Shown piece by piece: positions 27,875 to 36,221 of a stretch of DNA of 64,000 bases; position 1 is the first letter of the stretch, and every line of letters begins with the position of its first letter. The notes beneath the pieces were generated by a model. The model was not told where the DNA came from. It made no database searches and saw nothing but the letters and a program-made list of their open reading frames with translations. The DNA is from Alcaligenaceae bacterium CGII-47. GTDB taxonomy: Bacteria; Pseudomonadota; Gammaproteobacteria; Burkholderiales; Burkholderiaceae_B. The position numbers were made by a program, and so were the translations under genes. The stretch is taken from assembly GCA_019166125.1 (NCBI GenBank), contig JAHTBO010000007.1, forward strand, positions 125,871 to 189,870, written 5' to 3'.

Positions 27875-30079
27875 CTAGCGCGCTCGCGATATACGCACCT
27901 CGGCGCCGCGCCGTTTAACCTCCAGACCCTCGGAGGGCAGGATACGCAACCCTTCCAGACCCTTGATGTAGCTCGAGCCTTGCATCTGCATCACACGGAT
28001 TTTGTTGCGCATGACAACGGGGCTATGCTCAGGCATGCCAAACATCCAGACCTCATCGAGAATACGCGCCGAGTTGAACTCGCCAGTATGCTGCCCGACA
28101 GGCCCCAGACAGAGCATATGCCCCTCTCGGCCAAAGACCGGCAAGGAATCCAGGCCGGTCGGCACACTCCAACGAGTCCCGCCCTCGTAGCGCCAGCCCG
28201 TGCTCAGGTCCCACCAGGCATCGCCAGCGGGCAGATAGACCTCGCTATGCCCACCAGGCTGCATCACTGGCGCGACCAGCAGCGCAGGCCCAAACAGATA
28301 CTGTGACTCCCACACATGCGCCTCGGGATCATCAGGGAAAGCCAGCGCCATTGATCGCTGGACAGGCAAACCAGTACGTACCGCATCCTCAATAATGCCG
28401 CTCACGTACGGTAATAAGCGGTAGCGCCAACGCAACCAATGCGCGACCAGCTCACGCGTTGCCGGGCCAAACGCATCAGGCATCAGGTCTGCGCGTCCCT
28501 GAAAACTGAAATTTGCGGAAAACACACACATCGCCAGCCAGCGCACATAGAGCTCGGCCGACATGCCTGAGGCAGGATGCTGCGCTGAGCCCAGTAAATG
28601 AGTCTGTGCCGTGACGCCGCTATTGCCCATGGCCAAAGCCGCCTTCAGGCTCATCGCCATCCCCGCCCAATCATTGCTCGGCTCGGGGCCCTGCTGCCAA
28701 GCGTAACGTTGCACGCCAGGGAACACATCGCGACTGAGCAGCACGCCTTCCTGGGGGGTTTTGTCGCCTGCCACGGCATCAAACAAGGCACGCCTCACGA
28801 GCGCGGGATAGAGCGTGCGCAGGACAGCGCCTGACTCGCCTGCGCGCGCCACGACCTCGTCAGGGATATCAAACTGAGCCTGACACACCATCGTCCCCAG
28901 ACCATCCTCGATCACCTGTGTCTGGCGCTCGACCCAGAGCCGATAAACATCCTTATGCGTCAAATCCAGCAATGCAAAGCCCCGACCATCAGTGACTGCC
29001 TGGCCAGGAAATACGTACGCCTCACTCTGGTCGTTGCACAGCAACCAACCGCGATCCTCCCACTCTTCGAACAGCCCCGTCCCCTGCACGACACCGGGAA
29101 AGCACTGCACTGCGCAACGCACATTCAGCGCCTCGCATTCAGACATAAAGCCGCGCCACTCAGGCAAGCGCTCAGACCACTCAAACGCCGGCTTGTCATT
29201 TTGAAAACCCACTGCCGCTGGCGCCGCCAGAGTAAAGGCATCCATACCGAGTGCCTGTTCACGCATATTGCGGATCTGCTGCAAGGTCGTGGTCAACGAC
29301 TGACCCGGCGCCTGATCCAGCCACACACCCATCGGCCACAATCCCGGCTGACCTGCACGGCCAGTCAAGGCCGTGTATTGATTAAGAATTTCGACAGGCT
29401 CACCAACGAAGATAAAGACATCGAACAATACTGCGTGCATCGTTCCGCGATATTGCCCCGCCTCACTACAGGCCACATCGTGCGCTGTGCGTCCTAGTGT
29501 ATTGAAATATACGCCCCAACCTTCTGTACTCCACAATAGGGGAAGCACACGATCCTTAGGTACATCCGAGACCCGCTGCTCACCGCGTCGATCCAGACTA
29601 TTAGAGGACTCACCCAGGCCATAGACACCTTCGTCATCCGCTAGTTCCAGATCCAGATGCCAGGCGCGCAACGCCTGCGCTTCATCGCAGCGCACACCCT
29701 CGGATACGCTACGCATCACACAGCGTTCGCCACGATACACGCGTAAACACAGCGGCATCGCGCTGATCTCGAGCCGGACATCGCCCTGGATGAGCTGCCA
29801 CCCTTCGCCATTGGCTAAGGTACTACATGCCAGCTCACCTACCGCCTCATGGCGCGCAAGTAGCGTGTCGGCGTGCTGCTGCGCACGCAGGCTGATTTTG
29901 TCGGGATCCAGATGTTGGGGCTCTCCGCAACGCACGCGAAACACGCCTGGCGCATGCGCTTCAATGCGAAGCCGCATGGCTTCGCCTTCAAAGACAAAAT
30001 CAGCGCACGACACACTGGCGGAAACAAAGTCCAGGCGAGCACTCTGCAATTGACTAGCAAGTTCGGACTTGGGCAACAC
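27875..30079 (-). CDS. Glycoside hydrolase family 31-like protein, catalytic Asp apparently absent
   Basis: This large protein has GH31 organisation: an N-terminal beta domain ending in VYGLGESSNSLDRRG, a (beta/alpha)8 barrel (PLLWSTEGWGVYFN, LWPMGVWLDQAP), and a C-terminal beta domain (QYLFGPALLVAPV, VYLPAGDAWWDLSTG). GH31 enzymes normally cleave alpha-glucosides or alpha-xylosides. At the strand carrying the nucleophile (KTDFGE type) it reads MVCQAQFDIPDE, placing Gln where Asp is expected, near residue 402; the acid/base region (QQGPEPSNDWAG) is also divergent. Start: an in-frame TTG at 30118 lacks a ribosome site, while GTG 30079 has AGAGGA 7 bases upstream and is preferred (734 aa). No sugar genes are nearby. 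Confidence 0.78.
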   Translation of the reverse strand: MLPKSELASQLQSARLDFVSASVSCADFVFEGEAMRLRIEAHAPGVFRVRCGEPQHLDPDKISLRAQQHADTLLARHEAVGELACSTLANGEGWQLIQGDVRLEISAMPLCLRVYRGERCVMRSVSEGVRCDEAQALRAWHLDLELADDEGVYGLGESSNSLDRRGEQRVSDVPKDRVLPLLWSTEGWGVYFNTLGRTAHDVACSEAGQYRGTMHAVLFDVFIFVGEPVEILNQYTALTGRAGQPGLWPMGVWLDQAPGQSLTTTLQQIRNMREQALGMDAFTLAAPAAVGFQNDKPAFEWSERLPEWRGFMSECEALNVRCAVQCFPGVVQGTGLFEEWEDRGWLLCNDQSEAYVFPGQAVTDGRGFALLDLTHKDVYRLWVERQTQVIEDGLGTMVCQAQFDIPDEVVARAGESGAVLRTLYPALVRRALFDAVAGDKTPQEGVLLSRDVFPGVQRYAWQQGPEPSNDWAGMAMSLKAALAMGNSGVTAQTHLLGSAQHPASGMSAELYVRWLAMCVFSANFSFQGRADLMPDAFGPATRELVAHWLRWRYRLLPYVSGIIEDAVRTGLPVQRSMALAFPDDPEAHVWESQYLFGPALLVAPVMQPGGHSEVYLPAGDAWWDLSTGWRYEGGTRWSVPTGLDSLPVFGREGHMLCLGPVGQHTGEFNSARILDEVWMFGMPEHSPVVMRNKIRVMQMQGSSYIKGLEGLRILPSEGLEVKRRGAEVRISRAR

Positions 30080-30198
30080 AGCGCAATCCTCTGGGTATAA
30101 AACCCGTAAATCATACAAAAACCACTATTCTGACGGATTTACGTCATAAAATAAAATTTGATTTGTATTTTGTAGTAAAGCCGCCCTCAAGCAGATGC

Positions 30199-32061
30199 TC
30201 AACGCGGCGCGATTCTATGCAACAATTCACGCTCCACAGGCACGGGTTCTCCGTCCAATAGACAACCCAACACATCCCCTGCAAGCGCCGACCAGGTGAG
30301 GCCTCGCGAGCCATACGCACACGCCACCCAAGCACCCTCCACACTCCCCACTGCCCCAATAAAGGGCAAATGATCTCTACTCACAGCACGCCAGCCTGCC
30401 CACCCTCCTTGAGCCTGCGCAGCTAGCCACGAATCATGGCCGATCGACAACCAGGACTTCAGTTGCTGCGCAATCGCCTTGTGCCCGGCCGCGCTCACCA
30501 TACAGTCGTCCAGACAGTATGTGCTCCCGGTCACGCCCACCCCATCCCGTGGCGGCAAACTGTATCCTTTGCCTGATAGGATACAGTGTTGGGCCTGCGC
30601 CCCTGTCTCGCAAACCGGAAAATAGCTGATCTGGCCCGCCAGACGCGTCATACCACTGAGCTTAGGCCAGGCATCCTGGGGACCAAGCGTAGCCAGCAGG
30701 CGCTTCGCCTCGTAGGCATTGGCAAAGACCACCTGATCCGCCTCGCCACATGCCTGGCCGCATGCACCATAGAGACGCCAGCCACCCTCTGCAAGCCGCT
30801 CCAGGCCATTTATCTGCTGTGCTAGCGTTCGGACTCCAGGCAAGGTAAAAATCGCGCCCAGCAGGGCATCTGGCCGGACTCTAAGCGCCTGGGAAAACCA
30901 CAAACCACCATAGCGCACCGCCACGCCCGCACGCGCACTGGCTTGGGGCGCATCCAGCCACCGAACCCAATCCACAGGGAAATCCAGGTTCGCCAAGGCA
31001 TGCTGCTGGGCGTGCGCCTCATTTGCGGTCACCGCACAGACCAGCGCGCCACAATTCTCGGGCTGCGCAGCGCCACCCAGCGACGACCAACGCGCCAGGG
31101 CACGGCCAAGGCCCACCCGGCTCAGGCGCGAACGGGTATCATCATCCACCGTCAGGCCAGGCACCAGCGCAGCGGCCAAATGCCCTGTATGGCTGCTGCT
31201 CAGGCCGAGTCGAAAAGCCGGATCGTAGACCTGTACCGCTCGGCCTCTAAGCGCCAAGGCCTGGGCAATTCCGGCGCCCGCCAGACCGCCACCAATCACC
31301 GCTACCCGCTCTGAGGCAGGCAAAGCATCCGTCCTCCCCAGTCCGGGACGCAAGCGCGCAATCGTCATGTCACGTTTATGCGCGAAACCGGGCGCCTTGC
31401 TCACCAGAAACCCCGCGTTCTGCAGGTCACGGCGCACTTGGCCTGCACTACACCACGTTGCTGCTGTCGCGCCGACACGGGCCAGTCGACGCAACTGCCC
31501 AAACACACTCGCTGACCACATTTCAGGATTACGCTGCGGCGCAAACCCGTCCAGGAAAAAGGCATCCACCCGTGCCTGCACCTGATGCGCCAAGCGGGAA
31601 ATGCGGCCAAATGCCAGCGTCAAAGTCAAAGATCCGCCCTCGAACTCCAGCCTGTGCATCCCCGGCAGCAATGGGGGCCAGGCCTCGCACAAGGACCGGG
31701 CTAACCCTTGGTGTGAGCCGGGAAGGCACGGCAATAGTGCCGCCACCAGGTCCGACGCAGTAAAGGGGTGTGCTTCAAAAGCCAAATAATGGAGCCTGCG
31801 GCATCGGTGTGGATCCTCACGCCATGCCTGCCAGGTGGCGAGGAAGTTCTGCCCCAAACCAAAACCCGTCTCACAAATTGTGAACACTGATTGACGATGC
31901 CACCGGGCAGGCAAGCCATTACCCCCCAAAAACACATGCCTTGCTTGTCCCAGCGCACCCGAAGCGCTGTGATAAATATCCTCATATTGCGCACTACGAG
32001 GCACGCCACGCTTGTCGTACTCAAGCACGGCGGGGTGTAGCGACTCATAACTTCCTGACAT
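30199..32061 (-). CDS. mnmC: Bifunctional tRNA U34 modification enzyme MnmC
   Basis: This 620-aa two-domain protein finishes the mnm5s2U34 modification. The N-terminal methyltransferase half (about 1-240: FTICETGFGLGQNFL, VDAFFLDGFAPQRNPEMWS) methylates nm5U. The C-terminal FAD-dependent half (from VAVIGGGLAGAGIAQAL near 255) converts cmnm5U to nm5U. The usual end segment YGSRGLTWSALAGDVLGCLL is present. ATG 32061 has only a weak ribosome site. Both activities appear intact. It is divergent from the inositol-phosphatase-family gene by 90 bases. The target tRNAs include tRNA-Lys(UUU), encoded in this window. Confidence 0.95.
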   Translation of the reverse strand: MSGSYESLHPAVLEYDKRGVPRSAQYEDIYHSASGALGQARHVFLGGNGLPARWHRQSVFTICETGFGLGQNFLATWQAWREDPHRCRRLHYLAFEAHPFTASDLVAALLPCLPGSHQGLARSLCEAWPPLLPGMHRLEFEGGSLTLTLAFGRISRLAHQVQARVDAFFLDGFAPQRNPEMWSASVFGQLRRLARVGATAATWCSAGQVRRDLQNAGFLVSKAPGFAHKRDMTIARLRPGLGRTDALPASERVAVIGGGLAGAGIAQALALRGRAVQVYDPAFRLGLSSSHTGHLAAALVPGLTVDDDTRSRLSRVGLGRALARWSSLGGAAQPENCGALVCAVTANEAHAQQHALANLDFPVDWVRWLDAPQASARAGVAVRYGGLWFSQALRVRPDALLGAIFTLPGVRTLAQQINGLERLAEGGWRLYGACGQACGEADQVVFANAYEAKRLLATLGPQDAWPKLSGMTRLAGQISYFPVCETGAQAQHCILSGKGYSLPPRDGVGVTGSTYCLDDCMVSAAGHKAIAQQLKSWLSIGHDSWLAAQAQGGWAGWRAVSRDHLPFIGAVGSVEGAWVACAYGSRGLTWSALAGDVLGCLLDGEPVPVERELLHRIAPR

Positions 32062-32151
32062 ACGCCACTCGTTGGGTGCTCACGTACAATGGATGGATGC
32101 CATGGGGACTCATCGCCCATGGCTTTAATGCCGAACACGGACCCCACGACG

Positions 32152-32991
32152 ATGCAAGCCAATCACTTTTTATCTGTTGAATGCCTGGACGCTGCCGTAA
32201 CAGCTGCGCACTGCGCTGCCGGTATTTTACAGGCACACGCAGTGAATCACACTGATCTGGTGATTGACCACAAGGCACGCAATGATCTGGTCTCGCAGGC
32301 CGACCGTGATGCCGAACAGGCCATCATCGAGGTGCTCCATACGCGCACACCCGACATTGGTATTATCGCAGAAGAGTCCGGCGGGACGCGCGGCGAACAC
32401 GCAACGTGGTATATCGATCCCCTGGATGGCACCACAAATTTTCTAAGCGGCATCCCGCATTATGCGGTATCTATCGCATTGATCGGCCACGCTGGCTGCG
32501 TCCTGGACAGCGGACACGCTCTTGTTCAGGATACGCCTTTAATTGGCGTCATCTACGACCCCAGCCGTCAGGAGCTATTCTCGGCGTTGCACGGGATCGG
32601 TACCTGGTTAAATGGCCGACGCGTTCAATGCTCAGCCGTACGGTCTCTCGCCGACGCTGTACTCGCAACAGGATTCCCATTTCGCGATTTTTCCTTTGAA
32701 CAACAATATATGCCTGCGTTGCACGAGGCGATTGCCACCACGCGTGGTGTGCGTCGCATGGGCTCAGCCGCTCTGGACCTCGCCTGGACGGCCTGTGGAC
32801 GCTACGATGGCTATTGGGAGATGGGCCTGTCCCCTTGGGACGTCGCCGCAGGCACGCTGCTGGTGCGGGCGGCTGGCGGGGTCTGCGAGGATATTCACCA
32901 CCGTCAGCCCTGGCCCATCGGCGGCGATGTCTACGCCGCCAACGCCCACATCGCCACAGCGCTGGACACCTTGATTGCCACCCACCTATGA
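32152..32991 (+). CDS. Inositol monophosphatase family protein
   Basis: This 279-aa Li+-sensitive phosphatase-fold enzyme carries motif EESGG, the metal-binding DPLDGTTNFLSG and the second motif WDVAAGTLLVRAAGG. The family includes SuhB (inositol-1-phosphatase and rRNA antitermination factor) and related sugar phosphatases. Substrate is not evident, and SuhB identity is possible but unproven because most betaproteobacteria carry more than one paralogue. In-frame ATGs exist upstream at 32089 and 32119; ATG 32152 gives the family-length N-terminus. Its stop overlaps the next ATG (ATGA). Confidence 0.85.
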   Translation: MQANHFLSVECLDAAVTAAHCAAGILQAHAVNHTDLVIDHKARNDLVSQADRDAEQAIIEVLHTRTPDIGIIAEESGGTRGEHATWYIDPLDGTTNFLSGIPHYAVSIALIGHAGCVLDSGHALVQDTPLIGVIYDPSRQELFSALHGIGTWLNGRRVQCSAVRSLADAVLATGFPFRDFSFEQQYMPALHEAIATTRGVRRMGSAALDLAWTACGRYDGYWEMGLSPWDVAAGTLLVRAAGGVCEDIHHRQPWPIGGDVYAANAHIATALDTLIATHL

Positions 32992-34196
32992 AAACAATCG
33001 ACGCCTTCAACCCATGGTTATCCGAGTTCACTGCCATCAGACGGGCCATCCATGCATGGCCAGAGCTCGCTTTCGAGGAAATCCGTACCGCTGACACTGT
33101 CGCCCAATCCTTAACGGACTGGGGTATCGAGATACACCGAGGCCTAGGTGTGACGGGCGTGGTGGGCATTATCCACGGACACGAGACGGGCGCCGCCCTG
33201 GGGCTACGTGCCGACATGGATGCCTTGCCCATGAACGAGAGCAATACCTTTGAGCATGCCAGCCGCAATCCGGGCACCATGCATGCCTGTGGCCACGATG
33301 GACACACCACGATGCTGCTTGCTGCAGCCCGTTACCTGGCCGAGCACCGCGATTTTGCTGGCACCGTTTATGTCATATTTCAGCCTGCCGAAGAGGGTCT
33401 AGGCGGTGCCCGGCAGATGATCGAGGACGGTCTATTCGAACAGTTTCCCATGCAGGCAGTGTTTGGCATGCATAACTGGCCCGGCATGCCCGTCGGATCA
33501 TTCGGCCTGACGGCAGGGCCTATTATGGCCTCCAGCAGCACCTTTGAGATTCGTGTCGACGGGCGCGGCGCGCACGGCGCCATGCCGCATCTAGGCATAG
33601 ACCCCGTTATGGCAGCCGTGCAACTCGCCCAGAGCTACCAGACCATCCTCACTCGCGAGCTGGACCCGCTTGACCCAGCCGTTATCAGCGTGACCCAAAT
33701 CCACGCCGGCTCGGCCGACAACGTTATCCCCGATCAGGCGACGCTGCGCGGTACCGTGCGCACCTTTTCTACCGAAGCGCTGGATCTGATCGAGGCGCGC
33801 ATGCGAGAGATCACCGAGCATCTGGGACGCGCCCAGCGTTGCACCACGACATTCAATTTTGATCGTCGCTACCCGGCAACCATCAATCACGCCGCCCAGA
33901 CTGAGCTGTGCGCGGCAGTCATGCGTGATCTGGTCGGCCCGCAACACGTCAATGATCAGGTCCAGCCCTCAATGGGCGCAGAAGATTTTTCGTTTATGCT
34001 CCAGGCACTCCCTGGTTGTTATGTCTGGATCGGCAACGGCGAGGGCGATCATCGCAGCGTTGGACATGGCGCCGGCCCGTGTACGCTGCACAATAGCAGC
34101 TATGATTTCAACGATGAGATCATCCCGCTAGGTACGGCTTATTGGGTTGAGCTTGCCCGCCGCTGGCTCGCAAGCGCGCATAGCCAGCCAGGCTGA
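32988..34196 (+). CDS. M20 family amidohydrolase (hippurate hydrolase / aminoacylase type)
   Basis: This 402-aa M20D metallo-amidohydrolase begins with IRRAIHAWPELAFEE. Metal-binding sites are visible: MHACGHDGHTTMLL, QPAEEGLGGARQM (catalytic Glu pair) and GMHNWPGMPVG; the dimerisation lid contains GRGAHGAMPHLGIDP. Such enzymes remove acyl groups from N-acyl amino acids, hippurate or IAA conjugates. ATG 32988 overlaps the stop of the phosphatase-family gene by 4 bases, so the two are co-translated. No biochemical link between them is obvious. Confidence 0.88.
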   Translation: MKTIDAFNPWLSEFTAIRRAIHAWPELAFEEIRTADTVAQSLTDWGIEIHRGLGVTGVVGIIHGHETGAALGLRADMDALPMNESNTFEHASRNPGTMHACGHDGHTTMLLAAARYLAEHRDFAGTVYVIFQPAEEGLGGARQMIEDGLFEQFPMQAVFGMHNWPGMPVGSFGLTAGPIMASSSTFEIRVDGRGAHGAMPHLGIDPVMAAVQLAQSYQTILTRELDPLDPAVISVTQIHAGSADNVIPDQATLRGTVRTFSTEALDLIEARMREITEHLGRAQRCTTTFNFDRRYPATINHAAQTELCAAVMRDLVGPQHVNDQVQPSMGAEDFSFMLQALPGCYVWIGNGEGDHRSVGHGAGPCTLHNSSYDFNDEIIPLGTAYWVELARRWLASAHSQPG

Positions 34197-34197
34197 C

Positions 34198-34224
34198 GCG
34201 AAGGGCGCTCAGCGCCTCATTCGC
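34198..34224 (+). terminator. Hairpin after the M20 amidohydrolase gene
   Basis: Directly past the stop, GCGAA / TTCGC encloses GGCGC / GCGCC with a 3-base loop and a small internal bulge, followed by TTACTAC. It is a plausible end of the two-gene unit, although the T-tract is weak. Confidence 0.45.
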
Positions 34225-34312
34225 TTACTACTAAAATAGCCGCTACGCTGCACGATCGCAGCCATACCATTAAACCTTATGCCGATTCGTTCGGTTGCCC
34301 CGGGAGGCTTTC

Positions 34313-34717
34313 ATGACCACCGACCACACGACTGTTCTGCCTCCGATCGAACGCCATGCCGTCCTACGTGTCATGCCCATGCCGGCCGATGCCAACATCC
34401 ACGGCGACGTCTTTGGCGGCTGGATCATGTCCCAAGTCGATATCGCCGCCTCGATTCCCGCTGCCCGACGCGCCGCAGGCCGGGTCGCCACGGTAGCGGT
34501 CAATGCATTCACCTTCAAGCAACCTGTTTTTGTGGGTGATCTGCTAAGCTTTTATGCAGAGGTGACACACACCGGCAGGACATCCGTTACCGTCGCCGTT
34601 GAGGTCTACGCCGAACGTCAGCCGCTACGCTCCGAGATCGTCAAGGTCACCGAAGCCACGTTGACCTACGTAGCAACCGACGAGCAGCGACACAGCCGCC
34701 CCCTTCCCCTCCTCTGA
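34313..34717 (+). CDS. Acyl-CoA thioesterase, YciA type
   Basis: This 134-aa single hot-dog protein hydrolyses acyl-CoAs to free acid and CoA. NIHGDVFGGWIMSQVDIAA is the active-site segment of the YciA/BFIT family, with TVAVNAFTFKQPVFVGDLLSFYAEV following. ATG 34313 has GGGAGG 5 bases upstream; an earlier in-frame start lacks this. It lies 14 bases before mgtE and is probably co-transcribed. Confidence 0.9.
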   Translation: MTTDHTTVLPPIERHAVLRVMPMPADANIHGDVFGGWIMSQVDIAASIPAARRAAGRVATVAVNAFTFKQPVFVGDLLSFYAEVTHTGRTSVTVAVEVYAERQPLRSEIVKVTEATLTYVATDEQRHSRPLPLL

Positions 34718-34731
34718 CGCGAGGCCTGCCT

Positions 34732-36210
34732 ATGCTGGACACCCAAGACAGGTCCGAGAACACCGCCATCATTATCCCGCGCCGCCTCGATCCCGAGGAT
34801 GCGCAACTGGCGCTTCAGGAACTGCAGGCTATTCTCAAACGCCAGGAAGTCGTCGACGCCCTGGCTCAACGCCAACAAGAAGACGAGGACGGCTCCAATC
34901 TGCTCGAAGGGATGCTGCAACGCCAGCACGAAGACGAGATCAAGGCGATCATCAGCATCCTGCACCCTGCGGATATCGCCTTTATTCTCGAATCCCTGCC
35001 CGTCCTGAAACGCCAGGCAGTCTGGCAACTTGTCGATGCCGAGCACGATGCCGATATCCTGCTGGAGGTCGAGGACTGGGTCCGCGAGTCCCTGATTGAG
35101 ACCATGGATCACGAGGACCTGGTCGCCGCGACCGGGACCATGGATGCCGACGAGATTGCTGACCTGGCACCTGATCTACCACCGGGGGTAATTGCCGAAG
35201 TACAAAAGGGCTTGACCGATGCCGAACGCGCCCAGTTGATCGAGGCGATGGGGTACCCAGAGGATACCGTCGGCGCAATTATGGACTTTGAAATGGTCCG
35301 TGTGCGTGAAGACATCACCCTCGAGGTGGTGCTGCGCTACTTGCGCCGTCTACACGAACTACCGGATCATACCGACCAGATATTCATCGTCGATCGGGAT
35401 GATCGTCTACGAGGCGCCCTATACCTATCCAAGATCCTCGTGAGCGAACCCGAGACATTGGTCGCGGATGTGATGGTCACAGATTATCTATCCCTTAATC
35501 CATTGGACTCGGACGCTGATGCAGCCGGGGCGTTTGAGCGCTACGACCTCGTCTCGGCGCCCGTCGTGGATGATCAGGGCCGCCTCATAGGTCGCGTAAC
35601 CATCGCTGAGGTCGTGGACGTGATCCAGGAGGACTCCCATGAACAGGAATTCTCTCGGGCAGGCTTGCAGGAAGAGGACATGTTTGCACCGGTGCTCAAC
35701 GCCTTACGCAACCGTGCTCCCTGGCTGCTGATCAATTTATGCACCGCATCCATTGCCTCTTTTGTCGCCTCGCGCTTTGAGGAAACCGTCAGCCATATCG
35801 TCATCCTCGCCTTCCTCATGTCGATCGTCGCGGGCATCGGCGGCAACTCCGGCAATCAGACCATGACCATGATTATTCGTGCCATGGCGACGGGCCGCGT
35901 GACTGGCGCCAATATCTGGCAAATGGTCAAACGCGAGCTGCATGTCACGTTTTTGGTAGGTGCCTGTGGCAGCCTGGTGGCGGCCACCTTTGCCTGGATG
36001 ATTTCGGGCTCGGCGGCCATCGCGCTCGTGATGATGGCGGCGATGATCGGCAACATGCTGATTGGCGCGGCGCTGGGCGTACTGATCCCCTTGCTGCGTG
36101 ATCGATTCGGCAAGGACCCCGCCGTGGGCTCGTCAGTGCTACTGACCTTCGCCACGGACTCGTTGGGGTTCTTCTTGTTCCTGGGCCTAGCGACTGTGTT
36201 TTTGTTGTAG
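34732..36210 (+). CDS. mgtE: Magnesium transporter MgtE
   Basis: This 492-aa Mg2+ channel has an acidic N-terminal helical domain (to about residue 150), two CBS domains (about 150-280: YPEDTVGAIMDFE, VADVMVTDYLSLNP) that gate the pore with cytosolic Mg2+, and five C-terminal membrane spans with the conserved GIGGNSGNQTMTMIIRAMA. Length and domains are standard. It converges on secA with only 11 bases between the stops. Confidence 0.95.
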   Translation: MLDTQDRSENTAIIIPRRLDPEDAQLALQELQAILKRQEVVDALAQRQQEDEDGSNLLEGMLQRQHEDEIKAIISILHPADIAFILESLPVLKRQAVWQLVDAEHDADILLEVEDWVRESLIETMDHEDLVAATGTMDADEIADLAPDLPPGVIAEVQKGLTDAERAQLIEAMGYPEDTVGAIMDFEMVRVREDITLEVVLRYLRRLHELPDHTDQIFIVDRDDRLRGALYLSKILVSEPETLVADVMVTDYLSLNPLDSDADAAGAFERYDLVSAPVVDDQGRLIGRVTIAEVVDVIQEDSHEQEFSRAGLQEEDMFAPVLNALRNRAPWLLINLCTASIASFVASRFEETVSHIVILAFLMSIVAGIGGNSGNQTMTMIIRAMATGRVTGANIWQMVKRELHVTFLVGACGSLVAATFAWMISGSAAIALVMMAAMIGNMLIGAALGVLIPLLRDRFGKDPAVGSSVLLTFATDSLGFFLFLGLATVFLL

Positions 36211-36221
36211 GCGCGGGATCA

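Noticed and set aside
30080-30118. TTG start giving 13 more residues to the GH31-like protein
   Set aside because: No ribosome site before TTG 30118, while GTG 30079 has AGAGGA at 7 bases. An ATG at 30114 is out of frame.
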